Source: Collybia mongolica (Eukaryota > Basidiomycota > Agaricomycetes > Agaricales > Clitocybaceae). Taken from it: a stretch of DNA of 64,000 bases. Shown here one piece after another: positions 1 to 10,643 of the stretch; position 1 is the stretch's first letter, and each line of letters begins with the position of its first letter. The notes below the pieces were generated by a model. The model did not search any database. It was given only the letters and a program-made list of their open reading frames with translations, and had not been told where the DNA came from. The stretch is from contig JAAXNY010000008.1 in the NCBI GenBank assembly GCA_013420905.1, positions 744,001 to 808,000 of the forward strand. Direction: 5' to 3'. Position numbers and translations under genes: made by a program.

Positions 1-1
1 G

Positions 2-649
2 CCTCCCCCCTCCTCATCCATTGCCCCAACTGCCCACTGCCCCCCTCCTTCCCAGCCCGATGTATCCATGAGCTTGAGCCATGCTCCGAGCAATAGTGGC
101 AGCCGCAAACACAAGCACGATACATTAGTAAGCGGTGCAAACCCCCCTGCTTCCAAACAATCATCGAAGCCAAAGTCAAAGTCAAAGTCAAAGTCAAAGT
201 CAAAGACTGAAGATTTCAATCCCGTCATCCTAACCCAGTCACTGAATTCAACACTCAACTGCCTCACTGACATCATGAAGCAAACTATGGACAACACCAC
301 TGGTACCATGTCCTCATTGTCATCCACTCCTTCCTCTTCACACATCATCCCTACAATATCCAGTTCCTTGTCGGGGTTGGCTGCACCTCCAGCCGATGTC
401 CTCAATCATGCGATACAACTCATTACAACACAAACCAGTCTATTGGAGGACAAGTTGCTTGCGGCCTCTCTGTTTTTCACAGGGGCCTCGGAAGAAGCTG
501 TCCGCGCTGCGAAGACCTTTATTGTGCTCCAAGCTGTTCCCCTTGTGCAGCACCAATTCCTCATTTGCCAACTTACGGAGGCTGCTCTTCTCCCAGGAAA
601 AGGAAAAGCAAGGGCTGTGGAGGATGACGAGCAGCTGATGGTACTCTAG
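2..649 (+). CDS. Harbinger-associated accessory protein, 5' partial
   Basis: The reading frame is open from the first bases of the window, so the protein begins outside it; the visible part has about 215 residues. It is Ser/Pro/Lys-rich at first, including a short lysine-serine repeat encoded by an AAAGTC microsatellite (about 172-205). The second half is predicted helical and contains LLEDKLLAASLFFTG, ending in an acidic tail. It lies tail to tail with a PIF/Harbinger transposase. Those elements usually encode a second DNA-binding (Myb/SANT-like) protein needed for transposition, and this is the likely role. That assignment rests on position and composition; the Myb part would lie to the left of the window. 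Confidence 0.5.
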   Translation, partial: PPPSSSIAPTAHCPPPSQPDVSMSLSHAPSNSGSRKHKHDTLVSGANPPASKQSSKPKSKSKSKSKSKTEDFNPVILTQSLNSTLNCLTDIMKQTMDNTTGTMSSLSSTPSSSHIIPTISSSLSGLAAPPADVLNHAIQLITTQTSLLEDKLLAASLFFTGASEEAVRAAKTFIVLQAVPLVQHQFLICQLTEAALLPGKGKARAVEDDEQLMVL

Positions 650-892
650 CTCACATTTTTTTTTTTGCTGTGTTGCATTGGTTGCTACAGGCTGGACCTC
701 ATTGCTCAGATCGACATCTCTTGCTGTGTACATGTCCGTTTTGATTGCCTCGATCTCAATTTTATCTGTGTTACCCTGAATCCCTTTTATATCACATAGT
801 ACTTGTATCAAATACTGTGTACTCAACTTGTAGGCCCGCTATGAAATTATATATTGTGCATGGTCACTATGTATTCAAAGACCTTCATCATC

Positions 893-2256
893 TCAGGTTT
901 CGCTATCATCATCATCATCCTCATCCTCATCATCACTGGCACTTGTCTCATTCTCTGCTTGCAAGTAATTTTTGTAACTCGCCCACATTTGGTTTGCAAT
1001 ATCCAGCCTGCGTAAATTCACAGCCGAGGCATCCTCATCTTCAGTAATGAAACCATCATCATCACCATCATCAGGCACAGAGAAACTGGATGTTGCTTCA
1101 TGTGGATCTGAAGGTATTTCACCTTCATCAGTATCAGTGCATTGGATGAAGTTCTGGAGAGCGCAGAGTGCAGCAGGAATACGAGCTTGAAATTCAAGGG
1201 GATAGCGAGGGGGAAGAAGAAGAATCCGGAAGCGTTGCTTGAGAACACTAAAAATACATTCAACAACATTGCATGCTTGTGCATGACGAAGGTTGAAAAG
1301 TTCCTTTGCATTTGCTGGACTGTTGGTGTATATTAATATGATAAGTAATACACCAGCAAAGGCACATACCGGACACCTGCTGCACCCCACTCTTGAAGAT
1401 GGTATTGAACACTGTGGAATGGAACAAGAAGTTCCTCACAGTGGGGAAATCCTGCATCTCCAAGATAGTAGTATCCTGCAGGGACTGTAAACCCTTTTGC
1501 CAATGCATCAGCCCAAACTCTGGCATCTGTCGCTGAACCTTCCCATCCTGTAAGGGCATAAGTGAAGAACATGTCAAAATCGCATATAAAAAGACAGTTC
1601 TGTGATAAAAAGCCTTTTCGATTGCGATAGACACTTTGCAGTGCAGCTGGTGGGGAGAGATGAATATGACTGCCATCAATTGCCCCAAGGCATCCCTGGA
1701 AGAAAGGCCATAATTTGGGGTTGTCACGGATCCTGGAAGAGACAGGATCATCGGCAGATGAGCATTGAACATAGCAATCATAAAATGGTTGTGATGAGAA
1801 GATGATGGTCATTTTCTTGAAGTATCTTTATATAATGATCAGATTATCATATGCTCGTAATTGTCATATAAATTACTTGGAAATAATCGGATTTGCCCAT
1901 TGAAATCGCTCTCCAACATGACGGATAGATAGGCCAGTGACTGCAGTATAAAGAAAAATTGCGAGTTGTTCCTCAAGTGCAACATATCTCGTGTCGCCAT
2001 GGCCCATCGACCGCAGCTCATCAATCAGAGCATGGAAAACCTCCTTATGGACTCCAAGTTCAGTACGAATGCGTTCGCGATGCCCATTCAGCAACTCTTG
2101 AACCCAAGCATGGCCAGAGAGGATTGATGTGTGATATGGCTCCTTCATATGATAGCGAAAAATCAGGCGTATGAGTGTTGGTATAAGAAATGATAGTTGA
2201 ATGGTGATTGTAGCAAGTATGGCTTGCAATAATGGCACTGTGTGGGGATTCATCAT
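893..2256 (-). CDS. PIF/Harbinger DDE transposase (DDE_Tnp_4 type)
   Basis: Three exons on the minus strand (2256-1877, 1825-1370, 1319-893) give 420 residues without internal stops. The splices restore a typical family sequence: ISKYFKKM across intron 1 and GVRPANAKELFNLRHAQ across intron 2. Introns are 51 and 50 nt with GT..AG ends. The catalytic triad is present: Asp in CLGAIDGSHI, Asp in GSATDARVW and Glu in CNVVECIFSVLKQRF. The C-terminus is a long Asp/Glu-rich tail. The enzyme should cut and paste its own element with 3-bp target duplications. It looks intact, unlike most transposons in this window. Terminal inverted repeats could not be placed because the left end is outside the window. 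Confidence 0.9.
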
Positions 2257-2492
2257 AGCGATGATTAAAAGCCAATGCGACGATCAATAGATAACACTGA
2301 AACTTCAATGCAGTGCCCGATACGTATGCAAATTCAAATCCCGACGGCAAGATCAACAAGGGAACATGCAAGGACAAACAGTCCAACAAACCGGACGAGC
2401 GTCCGGACCGTTCCGGTCAGCGCAGCTGAACAAGCTCTAACCACATCGCCCTTCATTTCGAGACTTTTGCCTGTCTACACCGCTCAGATCTA

Positions 2493-3220
2493 ATGACTGT
2501 TTTTCGACGTCGAACCTCTGGACAGATTGTGGGACATGTAAGCTCAGCTAAGGACCCACCTCATTGGGAAGGTATTGACGGCTTCCCGGGGATCCTCAAG
2601 GTCCTGACTGTCCCCTTCCCATTACAACTTTTACAAATTTCTTTTCTATCTTAATAATGATTTGCCCAATGCTATCCTCACGACTTCTCCGGACTTTGGT
2701 CCCTGTTATCACTGGTTTCCAACTTGTCGGCAAACCCCCCATCGAGTCGGGCCTCTCCATGACGTTACCTGTACTGTCAGGTACTGGTGCGTGCTTTATT
2801 CATCAATTCGCGAAACTTGCTTATGAGAGGGTCATTGTCCCCTTGCAGTGCCCTGGCTGTAAGAATCGGTGAGTTAGCCACTTTCAGATCTACCTTTCTT
2901 TCTCCGTCTCCATCTCTATGTCCCTTTTTCTAAGACTGTACTAACACTGTTTCTCCAGGTATCTGATAGCTGGCCATCTCGGGTGGTTCAAAGAGACCAT
3001 GCAAGAAGGCAAACTGCATACCGTGGAAGACATCCTCCATGCGCGTGGGGACACCGTTCATCATGGACGGCTCGATGCAGGTGGTGTCGTGGAGTATACT
3101 GAACAGATGATGGAAGGACCCGTCCTCGATGGGTGTGGATGGATGGTAATCGAGAGATACTATACCAACGTGAGCCCCCGCCTTTGTGGACGAGATACAC
3201 AAGCTGACGAAACACAGTGA
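2493..3220 (+). pseudogene. Unidentified multi-exon gene remnant next to unit A
   Basis: No family was recognised. A protein-like stretch (HWEGIDGFPGILK, ending near 2600 at a possible GT donor) is followed by an open stretch to about 2870, an intron-like gap (gtgagt near 2870, ctccag near 2959) and an acidic stretch with GWFKETMQEGKLHTVEDIL. The 2555-2630 part resembles 37455-37535 downstream of the unit C DUF6534 gene, so this is probably the tail of another copy of the duplicated unit, cut by the Harbinger element. Frame continuity between the pieces is not certain. Confidence 0.3.
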
Positions 3221-4329
3221 TAATTTTTAGACGCTGATACCAGTCTCTGTAAAAACTCTAAAAAATAAAATTCTTGTAATATTCAATGACACCCCCTGCC
3301 CTCGATGCCGAGATTCGTCCCACACCTCAAACCAAGTTGTCAGCACTCGGCCCCCGGGTCTTCTCTCAACACAGACCCAGACTCCCCCGAGTGCATTAGA
3401 CTGAAATCGCGCTAAAATAAAAGTGCATATTTACAAAGCTGACGATATATCGGGTGGTCCGGGCTGGGTACCTACGCGGGCAGTCCGGTACGTTCACCCA
3501 ACTATCATTTGATCCTAGAAGCTCGTCGTGAGCATGTTCTGATAGATTCACAGCACACTCCGACAGACTATCCTATCCATGCTTGACACAGCTCTGCACT
3601 ACTTCGCAATAAACACCCAGGTTTATTTAAAATGATAAGGGAGTCGCAGGTGCATCCGCTTCTACCTCCCAATCATGTGGTTTTAGGTGATGGGACTTGG
3701 ATGACGGCGTGACGGATGGTATTGCCTGGACCGTTCTAAACAAGAGACTGGTCAAAATGTGTTGCCAATTAGAGAAGCATAGACGAACAAGGTTGATGAT
3801 AATCACAACGAACGGTGATGTGGTTGGGGAACAAACGCCGCGGAGGCTCACGCAACCGTATCGGTCGGACGTTACCCAAAGTACTATAAATACCGCCCAT
3901 GGTATATTTGGCTCTGCTCCCGCTTCCAACCCAACTTACCCACAAACCGCGTCAATTTGTCTTTTGACGTACCGTTTCCCTAGGACTCGGACCCAGGTTT
4001 ACGATTATTCGTTTTGAAGAGAAAGCTCGAAACAAGCCTGTTTCATAGGATCAGTCACCTGCCACCCGAATGCCCAATGCTAATAATGCCCATAACACTC
4101 CCGCCACGGTTCAAGCCACGCCTCCATGCGATGCGGTTAGGCCGCAATACTGCTGTGCTGACCGGTAAGGATGGGCTTCTGGAAGTCGTAGGTTCCGATG
4201 ACTGACAGCAAAAGATACATCTGACACCTTTGATTTTATCATCTGAGCACCAGTGAGTATATTAATACATACAAAGTTCCGAGCGACCACTTTATTCCTC
4301 CCCCCCCCCCCCCCCGCCTTGATACTAGG
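3221..4329 (+). promoter_or_regulatory. 5' region of DUF6534 copy A with TATA box
   Basis: There is no gene here. A TATAAATA motif lies at 3885-3892, about 440 bp before the start codon, and is shared exactly with unit B (10174-10181). The three bases at 3823-3825 (gtt) are the unoccupied target of the Harbinger derivative found in unit C. A run of about 15 C lies near 4303-4317. Whether the TATA motif drives the gene is inferred from conservation only. Confidence 0.45.
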
Positions 4330-6133
4330 ATGCCAGCGGACTTGAACGCCACTTTCGGAGCACTTCTTATCGGTGTTGTCCTTTCTGCAGCGCAAGTGTT
4401 TCCCTGTCATATTGGAAGAGCCCGCTCATCCCCAGCTCAGGCTCTTTGGCGTTATTGGCGTTCAGACGTTTTATTATTTCCAGAACTATGGCTCTGACAA
4501 TATTTTCGTGAAGCTCATTGTGAGTCTTATGTCATCCCCTCGAACAAACCACTATTTAAGCCATTTTCAGGTATCAATACTGCTGTACGTAGTCCTATAC
4601 GTCAGTGTGATTGTGATCATTGAGCAAAAACAGAGTAATGGAGCTTTTACATTCCATATGCAACACACACGCAATCTATTACTATACCATTGTCAACTAT
4701 GCCAATCCTGCTGCTTTAAACGACTTCACTTGGTCCCTTACGGTGAGTTACCACCAGTGTACAAATGATCGCTTACCTTTGAGGTTATATTTACAGACGA
4801 CACTTCCAATATCAGTAAATGCATTTATTACTCACAAAGCACCGTTCCTGATCAATGTGGCCCCCCAGTGTATTGTTGTATCCATTGTTAATACGTTCTC
4901 CATCCGAAAAGTCTATTACGGTATGTCTGTTTCTATCTCTGCAATAATTGTCTGACCTGCCGAAACGTTCAGTAAGCCACAAAAATGTGGTTTTGGTTTT
5001 TCCTATTGTTTGTTTTTTTTTTTCGAATATTCAGTCCGGCGCGATATTGATATCTTCCGACCTACAGGCGATCCTTGCTCTAGGTCGTCTTGGTGAGCCG
5101 ATAACATATATGTCTACGGGGAACAAATACTTATGTGGTATTATAACTAGTAATGGGCATAAGTACGGTATCTGTCGTTCTGAAGAAAAGCGCACCTTTT
5201 AACCATCTGTCTGATAGTCGTGACAATCAAAGTGTACATCCTGGTTTCAAACTCAACGCCACTATTCGCTTACCAGAAAAACATGCAGCTTTCAGTCGAA
5301 GCATTTCAGTGCATCACAAGTAACTGCTGTGTGCTGGTTCTCTTTCTGCACGATTGGTCTGTATTCATCAGGCTTACTCTAGCCGTACATGATTTCCTCA
5401 CTTGCTCTGTCGATGGCTACGGACATAAGTATTGCAGCCTCACTCTCGTTTTATCTTCATATGCGTCGATCTGGAATCCGCAAGTAAGGCCATTGGTGCA
5501 CTCTGCAACAGCGAACTTACCACTCGATTTTTCTGTTTAGTACCGACACCGCGATCAATAGATTGATGGTTTATACCATCAATAACGGAATTTTAACAAG
5601 GTCAGTAAATGTTTTTAAATCATCCCTTTTCACCGTGACTGTTTCTATCACATAGTGTATTTGACATTATCATACTTGTTTTTGTATGTCATATTTTTCT
5701 ATCTAGTCTCTTATCTGACCACAACATAGGTGGTATCCCAACCACAAAACTTGATATTCTTAACATTCTATCAAGTCCTGGGCAACTGTATGTGAAACCA
5801 ACTCATCATTTTTTCTTGTGCTGACATTGACCTGATCAAGTATATACAAACGCCATGTTGGCAATGTACGAGCCTTCTGTTGGGTAGTCATGCCATTTAT
5901 ATCATTTTTTTTTGAACAGGCTCAACTCTCGCCGATTGGTGACCCAAGTTGGGGAAATTACTGGAATTTCATTCCCATTACCTACTTCCACGATTTCTAC
6001 AGGCACTGCTGTGGCTTCAGATACGAAGGTGAGACTTTGCCCATTTTCTCCATAACATGCTTCTTAACTTTATCAAACACTACAGCCTGGCGAGAGTATA
6101 GACAATCTCAAAAGTCAACCAACCTCGCAATGA
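4330..6133 (+). CDS. DUF6534 seven-helix membrane protein, copy A
   Basis: Eighteen exons: 4330-4391, 4441-4519, 4571-4584, 4634-4742, 4797-4814, 4869-4920, 4973-5007, 5068-5092, 5151-5162, 5218-5233, 5289-5328, 5383-5483, 5541-5600, 5656-5683, 5730-5787, 5841-5865, 5920-6028, 6086-6133. Together they give 296 residues with no stop. Several exons are tiny (14, 18, 12 and 16 nt), but phase is kept throughout and the product reads as the family: FGALLIGVVLSAALFGV at the N-terminus, THAIYYYT, then NRLMVYTINNGILTS and LYTNAMLAMLNSRR near the C-terminus. Seven hydrophobic segments are visible. Intron 1 begins with GC (gcaagt) instead of GT. DUF6534 proteins are abundant in mushrooms; their ligand or role is unknown, so membrane sensing or transport is only a guess. 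Confidence 0.85.
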
Positions 6134-6655
6134 GCAACTTCAAGCATCTCGCGAGCTTGCCAGTGATTTATTTCAGGGTAGAATTATAGCATCTATATTT
6201 ATCTATCTACCTTTGTGGAGGGTACAGCAAGATCCAATGCATATAGTGATGTCCTAGTCCAAGATATCAAGCGGAACGCATTTCATGGCTCGGTACTCTG
6301 AATGGCACTCCGAGGAGATGCATCAAGCCTAAGCTTCGTCCAATACAAGTCTACGACGACCTGATGATACCGTGGGTGGGGAGTAGGGAGCGGATACGGT
6401 GATGAGAAGTTATGTGTGGGGCGAAAACAGGGATGAAATATTTGGTATATCAAACGTAGTATCTTGGTTGTGGCCATTTGCATATCAGGTTATACATAGA
6501 TATAGAGTATCGGAGTCCCATAACAAAACAGCAAAGTTTGTCATACCTGATTGGCTGACCTGCGAAGATATGCACCTGCCTCACGGATGAGCCAGCCGAG
6601 CCAATAGTGAAATTGGCGCACTATACAAAAACATAAATCACAACTCGACTTTTAG
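6134..6655. other. 3' flank of copy A, repeated after the partial copy
   Basis: No gene is seen. The stretch 6190-6590 is a diverged duplicate of about 7490-7915 (shared words such as tatctacctttgtgg and gtagggagcgg), showing that the 3' half of the DUF6534 gene and its flank were duplicated in tandem. Confidence 0.55.
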
Positions 6656-7300
6656 TACCAACACTATGATCGATAGATTGATGGTTTACATCATCAATGA
6701 CGGAATTTTAACAAGGTTAGTAAATGTTTTTGAGTTATCCCTTTTCGCACTGACTGTTTCTATCACATAGTACATTATCATACTTGGCTTTGTATGTCAA
6801 ATTTTGTCCAGTCTCTTATCTGACCACGTTACAAGTAGTGTCCCAACCGCAAAACTTAATACTTGTTTCGCTTTATCAAGTCCTGGGCAATTGTACGTGA
6901 ATTTGACTAATAACCCTTTCCTGTGCTGACATTGATCTGATTAAGTATTAAGTGTACGCGAATGCCATGTTGGCGATGTACGAGCCTTCTGTTGGGTGGT
7001 CGTGTCATTTATATCTCCTTTTTTCTTTTGTTTTTTCGGGCTCAACTCTCGCCGATCTGTGACCAGAGTTGGGGAATTTACTAGTATTTCAATCCGGTTA
7101 CCTATGTCTACGATTTCTACCGGCATCCCTGTGGCTATAGGTATGAAGGTGAGACTGTTTGCCTATTCTCTTCGTAGCATGCTCCTTCACTTTGTTGCCC
7201 ACTGCAGCCTGGCGATTTCACCCGGAATATAGACAATGTCGAAAATCAACCAACCTCACAATTAGCAACGTCAAGCACCCCACAAACTACCGGTGACTTA
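6656..7300 (+). pseudogene. Partial DUF6534 copy (exons 13-18), decayed
   Basis: The sequence matches exons 13 to 18 of copy A in order. Exon 13 is recognisable (gatagattgatggtttac) and so are exons 15-18. Exon 14 is shortened, which breaks the frame. The acceptor before exon 17 has changed from cag to cgg, and the stop codon at the end of exon 18 is lost (caatga became caatta). There is no start and there are no upstream exons. It arose as a tandem duplication inside unit A. Confidence 0.75.
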
Positions 7301-8285
7301 GTTCAAAAGCCATACTAGGAGTATCCAAAAATACCTGGACAGCGCTACAGATGTCAACTCGTCAGTTATATTGCATCTCCCGTTTCTCCATCTGGTTTAC
7401 GTGATAGTGGGATCGTTCTGTCTACCTTCACCAGTAAACCTAATCCCAAAGAGTATGGCAGAGTCGAAGGAGAAGAAGGGCAAACCCATAGTATGTGTAT
7501 CTATTTATCTACCTTTGTGGATTGTACGACAAAACCCAATGTATATGGCGATGTCCTAGAATCCTCGAGGTAGCAACTGTCCTCTTCCCATGATGACTTT
7601 TCTAAGATTCCCCCCCACACAACGGTGTTGGAATTGTCATTTTCCGTAGGCAGGGATCGATACGTTCCGGAAGTCTATGACAACTTGACGATGTTGCGAG
7701 TAGGGAAGTAGGGAGCGGGTACAGTGGTGAGAACATTTGTGTGGGACGGAAACAGGCATGATCTCTTAGGCACGTCAAAGGTAGTATAGTAGATGGTGGC
7801 TGTTTGCATCAGGTCCTATACAGAGTACAGAGTACCGGGGTCCCGCATCGAAATAGCGAGGTTCGTGATAGACGATTGGCTGACCTACAAAGAGATTACG
7901 CACCTACTTCAGGGTTCCCCATTTATCCTTCGAGCCAATGATGAAGTCATAATGAATAAATATCCGGATGCACACACGATGACCGAGTTCCGACACCAAC
8001 ATGGTCTATGACCGCCTATGATATTCATATTCATAACAGTATTACGAAGATGGTCTGGGCGCGGCGGAAGGTACAGGCTACGGGATGTCAAAGTTGGTAA
8101 CGAAGAGCCAACAGCATGAGTACCGGCGGAGGCCCAGACTCAGGCACCGTCCATTATCCGGGGGGCGAGAGCAGGCGTGAAAATTTTGAGTGGGGGGGTG
8201 TAGGCGAGCTGGAAATTTGCATGCTGGGGAAGAGGTGTGGGGGAACGAATCGGATCGGGATGGCATGAGGGGGAGAGAGGGCGAA
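7301..8285. other. Unit A downstream region with a conserved short start
   Basis: A short open start at 7452 (MAESKEKKGKPI followed by a gtatgt donor) recurs at 12651 in unit B and 37228 in unit C (MAEPKEKKGKPI), so a small gene may begin here. Following exons could not be identified. The rest has no recognisable coding sequence. Confidence 0.35.
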
Positions 8286-8846
8286 TTAAGCCGTTATGGG
8301 GGCTGGTGCTGCCTCTGGGATCTCCTCGGGTATGATTTCGTTCTTTACAAGTAGCGTTTCGAGCTCGCCGGATTGGTGCACTGGGCGTAATAGGGAGGGC
8401 AAAATCAATAAATGACGAAGGAAGGAGGAAGAAAGGGGGGTACTCACTGCCTAGGAGGATATAGCACCCGCCCAGAAACTCGCCATTGATGTATACCTGG
8501 GGGACCGTTGGCCACTCCCTGCACCACACCCAACCAGTTAGCCTCCTCCGCTGCACAAGCTCGGGGGGTCATGCAAGCACTCACGAGAACTCCTTGATTC
8601 CCAACCGCAGCTCGGCGTCCGCGAGCACGTTGTACGCTTTGTTCTTCTCGTTCGACACGCCGTGGGGGTCCAGGACCTGCATGACCGCGCGCAAGAAGCC
8701 GCACTGGGGGTCTGCCGGGGTGCCCTTCATGAAGAGCACGACGGGGCTCGCCTTGATGGCACCCTCGATCTGTGTGCACGCCTCGGTGGAGAGGGGGCGT
8801 GCATATTAGGGGCAGGGATGTGCAGAGGAGGGCGACTTGAGTAGAT
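8286..8846 (-). pseudogene. Truncated monothiol glutaredoxin copy
   Basis: Colinear with the complete glutaredoxin gene at 38175-38862, including the introns. The first exon and the promoter are missing because homology stops at about 8850, where unit B begins. A deletion in the presequence part shifts the frame. The active-site motif reads CGFL instead of CGFS (TCG to TTG), and a later conserved Asp in GGCDILLG is Tyr. The copy is therefore broken at the duplication breakpoint and also decayed in the active site. Confidence 0.8.
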
Positions 8847-9413
8847 GGATATGTCCTATGAATGCTCCAAAATTATATTATTGTAATATTTACATAATGA
8901 CACCCCCGTCCTCGATGTCGCAATGAGTGTTTGAACGCCCGATGCCAAAATTTATTATTCGCCTCAAACCAAATTATCAGCACTTGGCTCCCGAGTCTTC
9001 TCTCAACGTGGGCCCAGACTCCCCCAAATACATTAAACTAAAATCGCACTTAAAGATGTATATTCGCAGCTCAAAATTAGCGATATATCAAATGGTCCGA
9101 ATTGGGTACCTACACTGGCAGTTCAGTACGTTCGCCCAACTATCATTAACCCTAGAAGCTCGTCGTGAGCGTGTTTTAATAGATGGGCAGGGCACTCCAA
9201 CAGACTATCCTATCCACGTGTGACGCAACTCTGCACTGCTTTACAGGCTCAACCGCGCGTTCTGCAAGCCAACCCAACAACAGTTGATTTCGTTGGGGAG
9301 CGTTACTTTCCAAAAATCAGATCAGAAGCAATTACGGTGAGTCAGAAGGTGATGGGGAAAGACACAAGTTTGGAACCGATCCATAACCTCCCAACAAATT
9401 TACTGGATCACAC

Positions 9414-10643
9414 GCGATAAGGCGAAGCAGGATGCCATGGTCACTGTCGTTTGGAATAAAGGGCTATTTGTTTCGTGCATTAAATCGAGTGGAACGAGTC
9501 AAAGAACCAGGAGGCACTCTCATCACCATTCTGTCAAAGACGGTATGACTGATGGACATCTTGCCATCCAGATAGTTCCAAACAAACAATCACATTCGAA
9601 CGAGGGGTGATGCGGTCGGGGTACAAATGTTGTGGAAATTGACGCACTAAATCGGACGAAGCACATGCGTAAATACCAGCCATGGTATATTTGGCTTGCT
9701 CCCGCTTCACACGCTATAGGGCGAAGTAGGATGCCCTGATCGGTGTCACTTGGGAAAAAGGGCCACATTATCCAAAGTCCAAACCGGAATAATTCAAAGA
9801 ACAAGGAGACAACACCTCTCATAACCATTCCAGCTTCCCAGTCCTTCACTTATTCCCATGGCATGAGTTGTAGGACATCTCTAATCCCGGATTGCGCTAG
9901 AAGCCGGGGAACAGTAACCACTCGGGATTATTTGAAATGAAGGGAGTCGCGGGTGCGTCTGCTTTACCTCCCAATCACGTGGTTTTCGGTGACGGGACTT
10001 GGATGACGGTGTGACTGATGGTATTTCCTGGACTGTTCTAAACTAAAAAATGTGCTGCTAGAGAAACATAGACGGACAAGGCTGATGACAATCATAACGA
10101 ACGGTGATGTGGTTGGGGAACAAACGCCGCGGAGGCTCACGCAACCGCATCGATCGGACGTTATCTAAAGTACTATAAATACCGCCCACGGTATATTTGG
10201 CTCTACTCCCGCTTCCGACCCGACTTACCCACAAACCGCGTTGATTTTTGTTTTGACGTGCCTTTTCCCTGGGACTTGGACCTAGGTTCATGATTATTCG
10301 TTTTGAAAAGAAAGCTCGATACAAGCCTGTTCCATAGGATCAGTCACCTGTCGACCCAATGCTAATAACGCCCAGTCCCACCAAATTCCTCCGCCACAAT
10401 TAAATCCACGCCTGCATGTGATGCGGTTAGGCCGCAATCTCACTGCTATGCTGATCGGTAAGGATGGGCTTCTGGAAGTTATAGGTTTCCGATGGCTGCC
10501 GTAGGAAAAGATGCATTTGACACCTTCAAATTTTATGATTCGGGCACCAGTGAAACGATCAAGGCTAGTGTAAGTATATCAATACATATAAAGCTTGGAG
10601 CGACCACTTCATTCCTCCCATCCCCCCCTGCCTTGATACTAGG
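9414..10643 (+). promoter_or_regulatory. 5' region of DUF6534 copy B, internally duplicated
   Basis: No gene is seen. About 9414-9540 is repeated at 9709-9840, and the promoter block at 10090-10218, which holds TATAAATA at 10174-10181, has a diverged second copy at 9590-9712 where the TATA motif is altered. The bases 10112-10114 (gtt) form a second unoccupied copy of the Harbinger-derivative target site. Confidence 0.45.

Larger units (their letters stand above)
3250..8850 (+). repeat. Segmental duplication unit A
   Basis: The unit comprises an upstream repeat (about 3250-3610), a 5' region with a TATA box, a DUF6534 gene, a partial second copy of the gene's 3' half, and a 5'-truncated glutaredoxin copy. 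The same order is found in unit C (32030-38774) and, up to the DUF6534 3' flank, in unit B (8862-12702). Similarity is clear along exons and introns but mixed with indels, so the duplication is not recent. Confidence 0.8.

Noticed and set aside
440..1047. Small ORFs opposite or overlapping the Harbinger genes
   Set aside because: Shadows of the transposase and accessory frames with no recognisable domain.
2930..3215. Minus-strand ORFs at 2930-3215
   Set aside because: The plus strand offers an intron-like junction and an acidic protein-like frame; neither strand matches a known family, so only the plus-strand remnant was kept at low confidence.
5289..5328. Splice donor gtaact after CAA in exon 11 of DUF6534 copy A
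   Set aside because: Copies B and C lack it; the gtgtgc donor 9 nt later exists in A, B and C and gives the same exon length (40 nt) as copy D.
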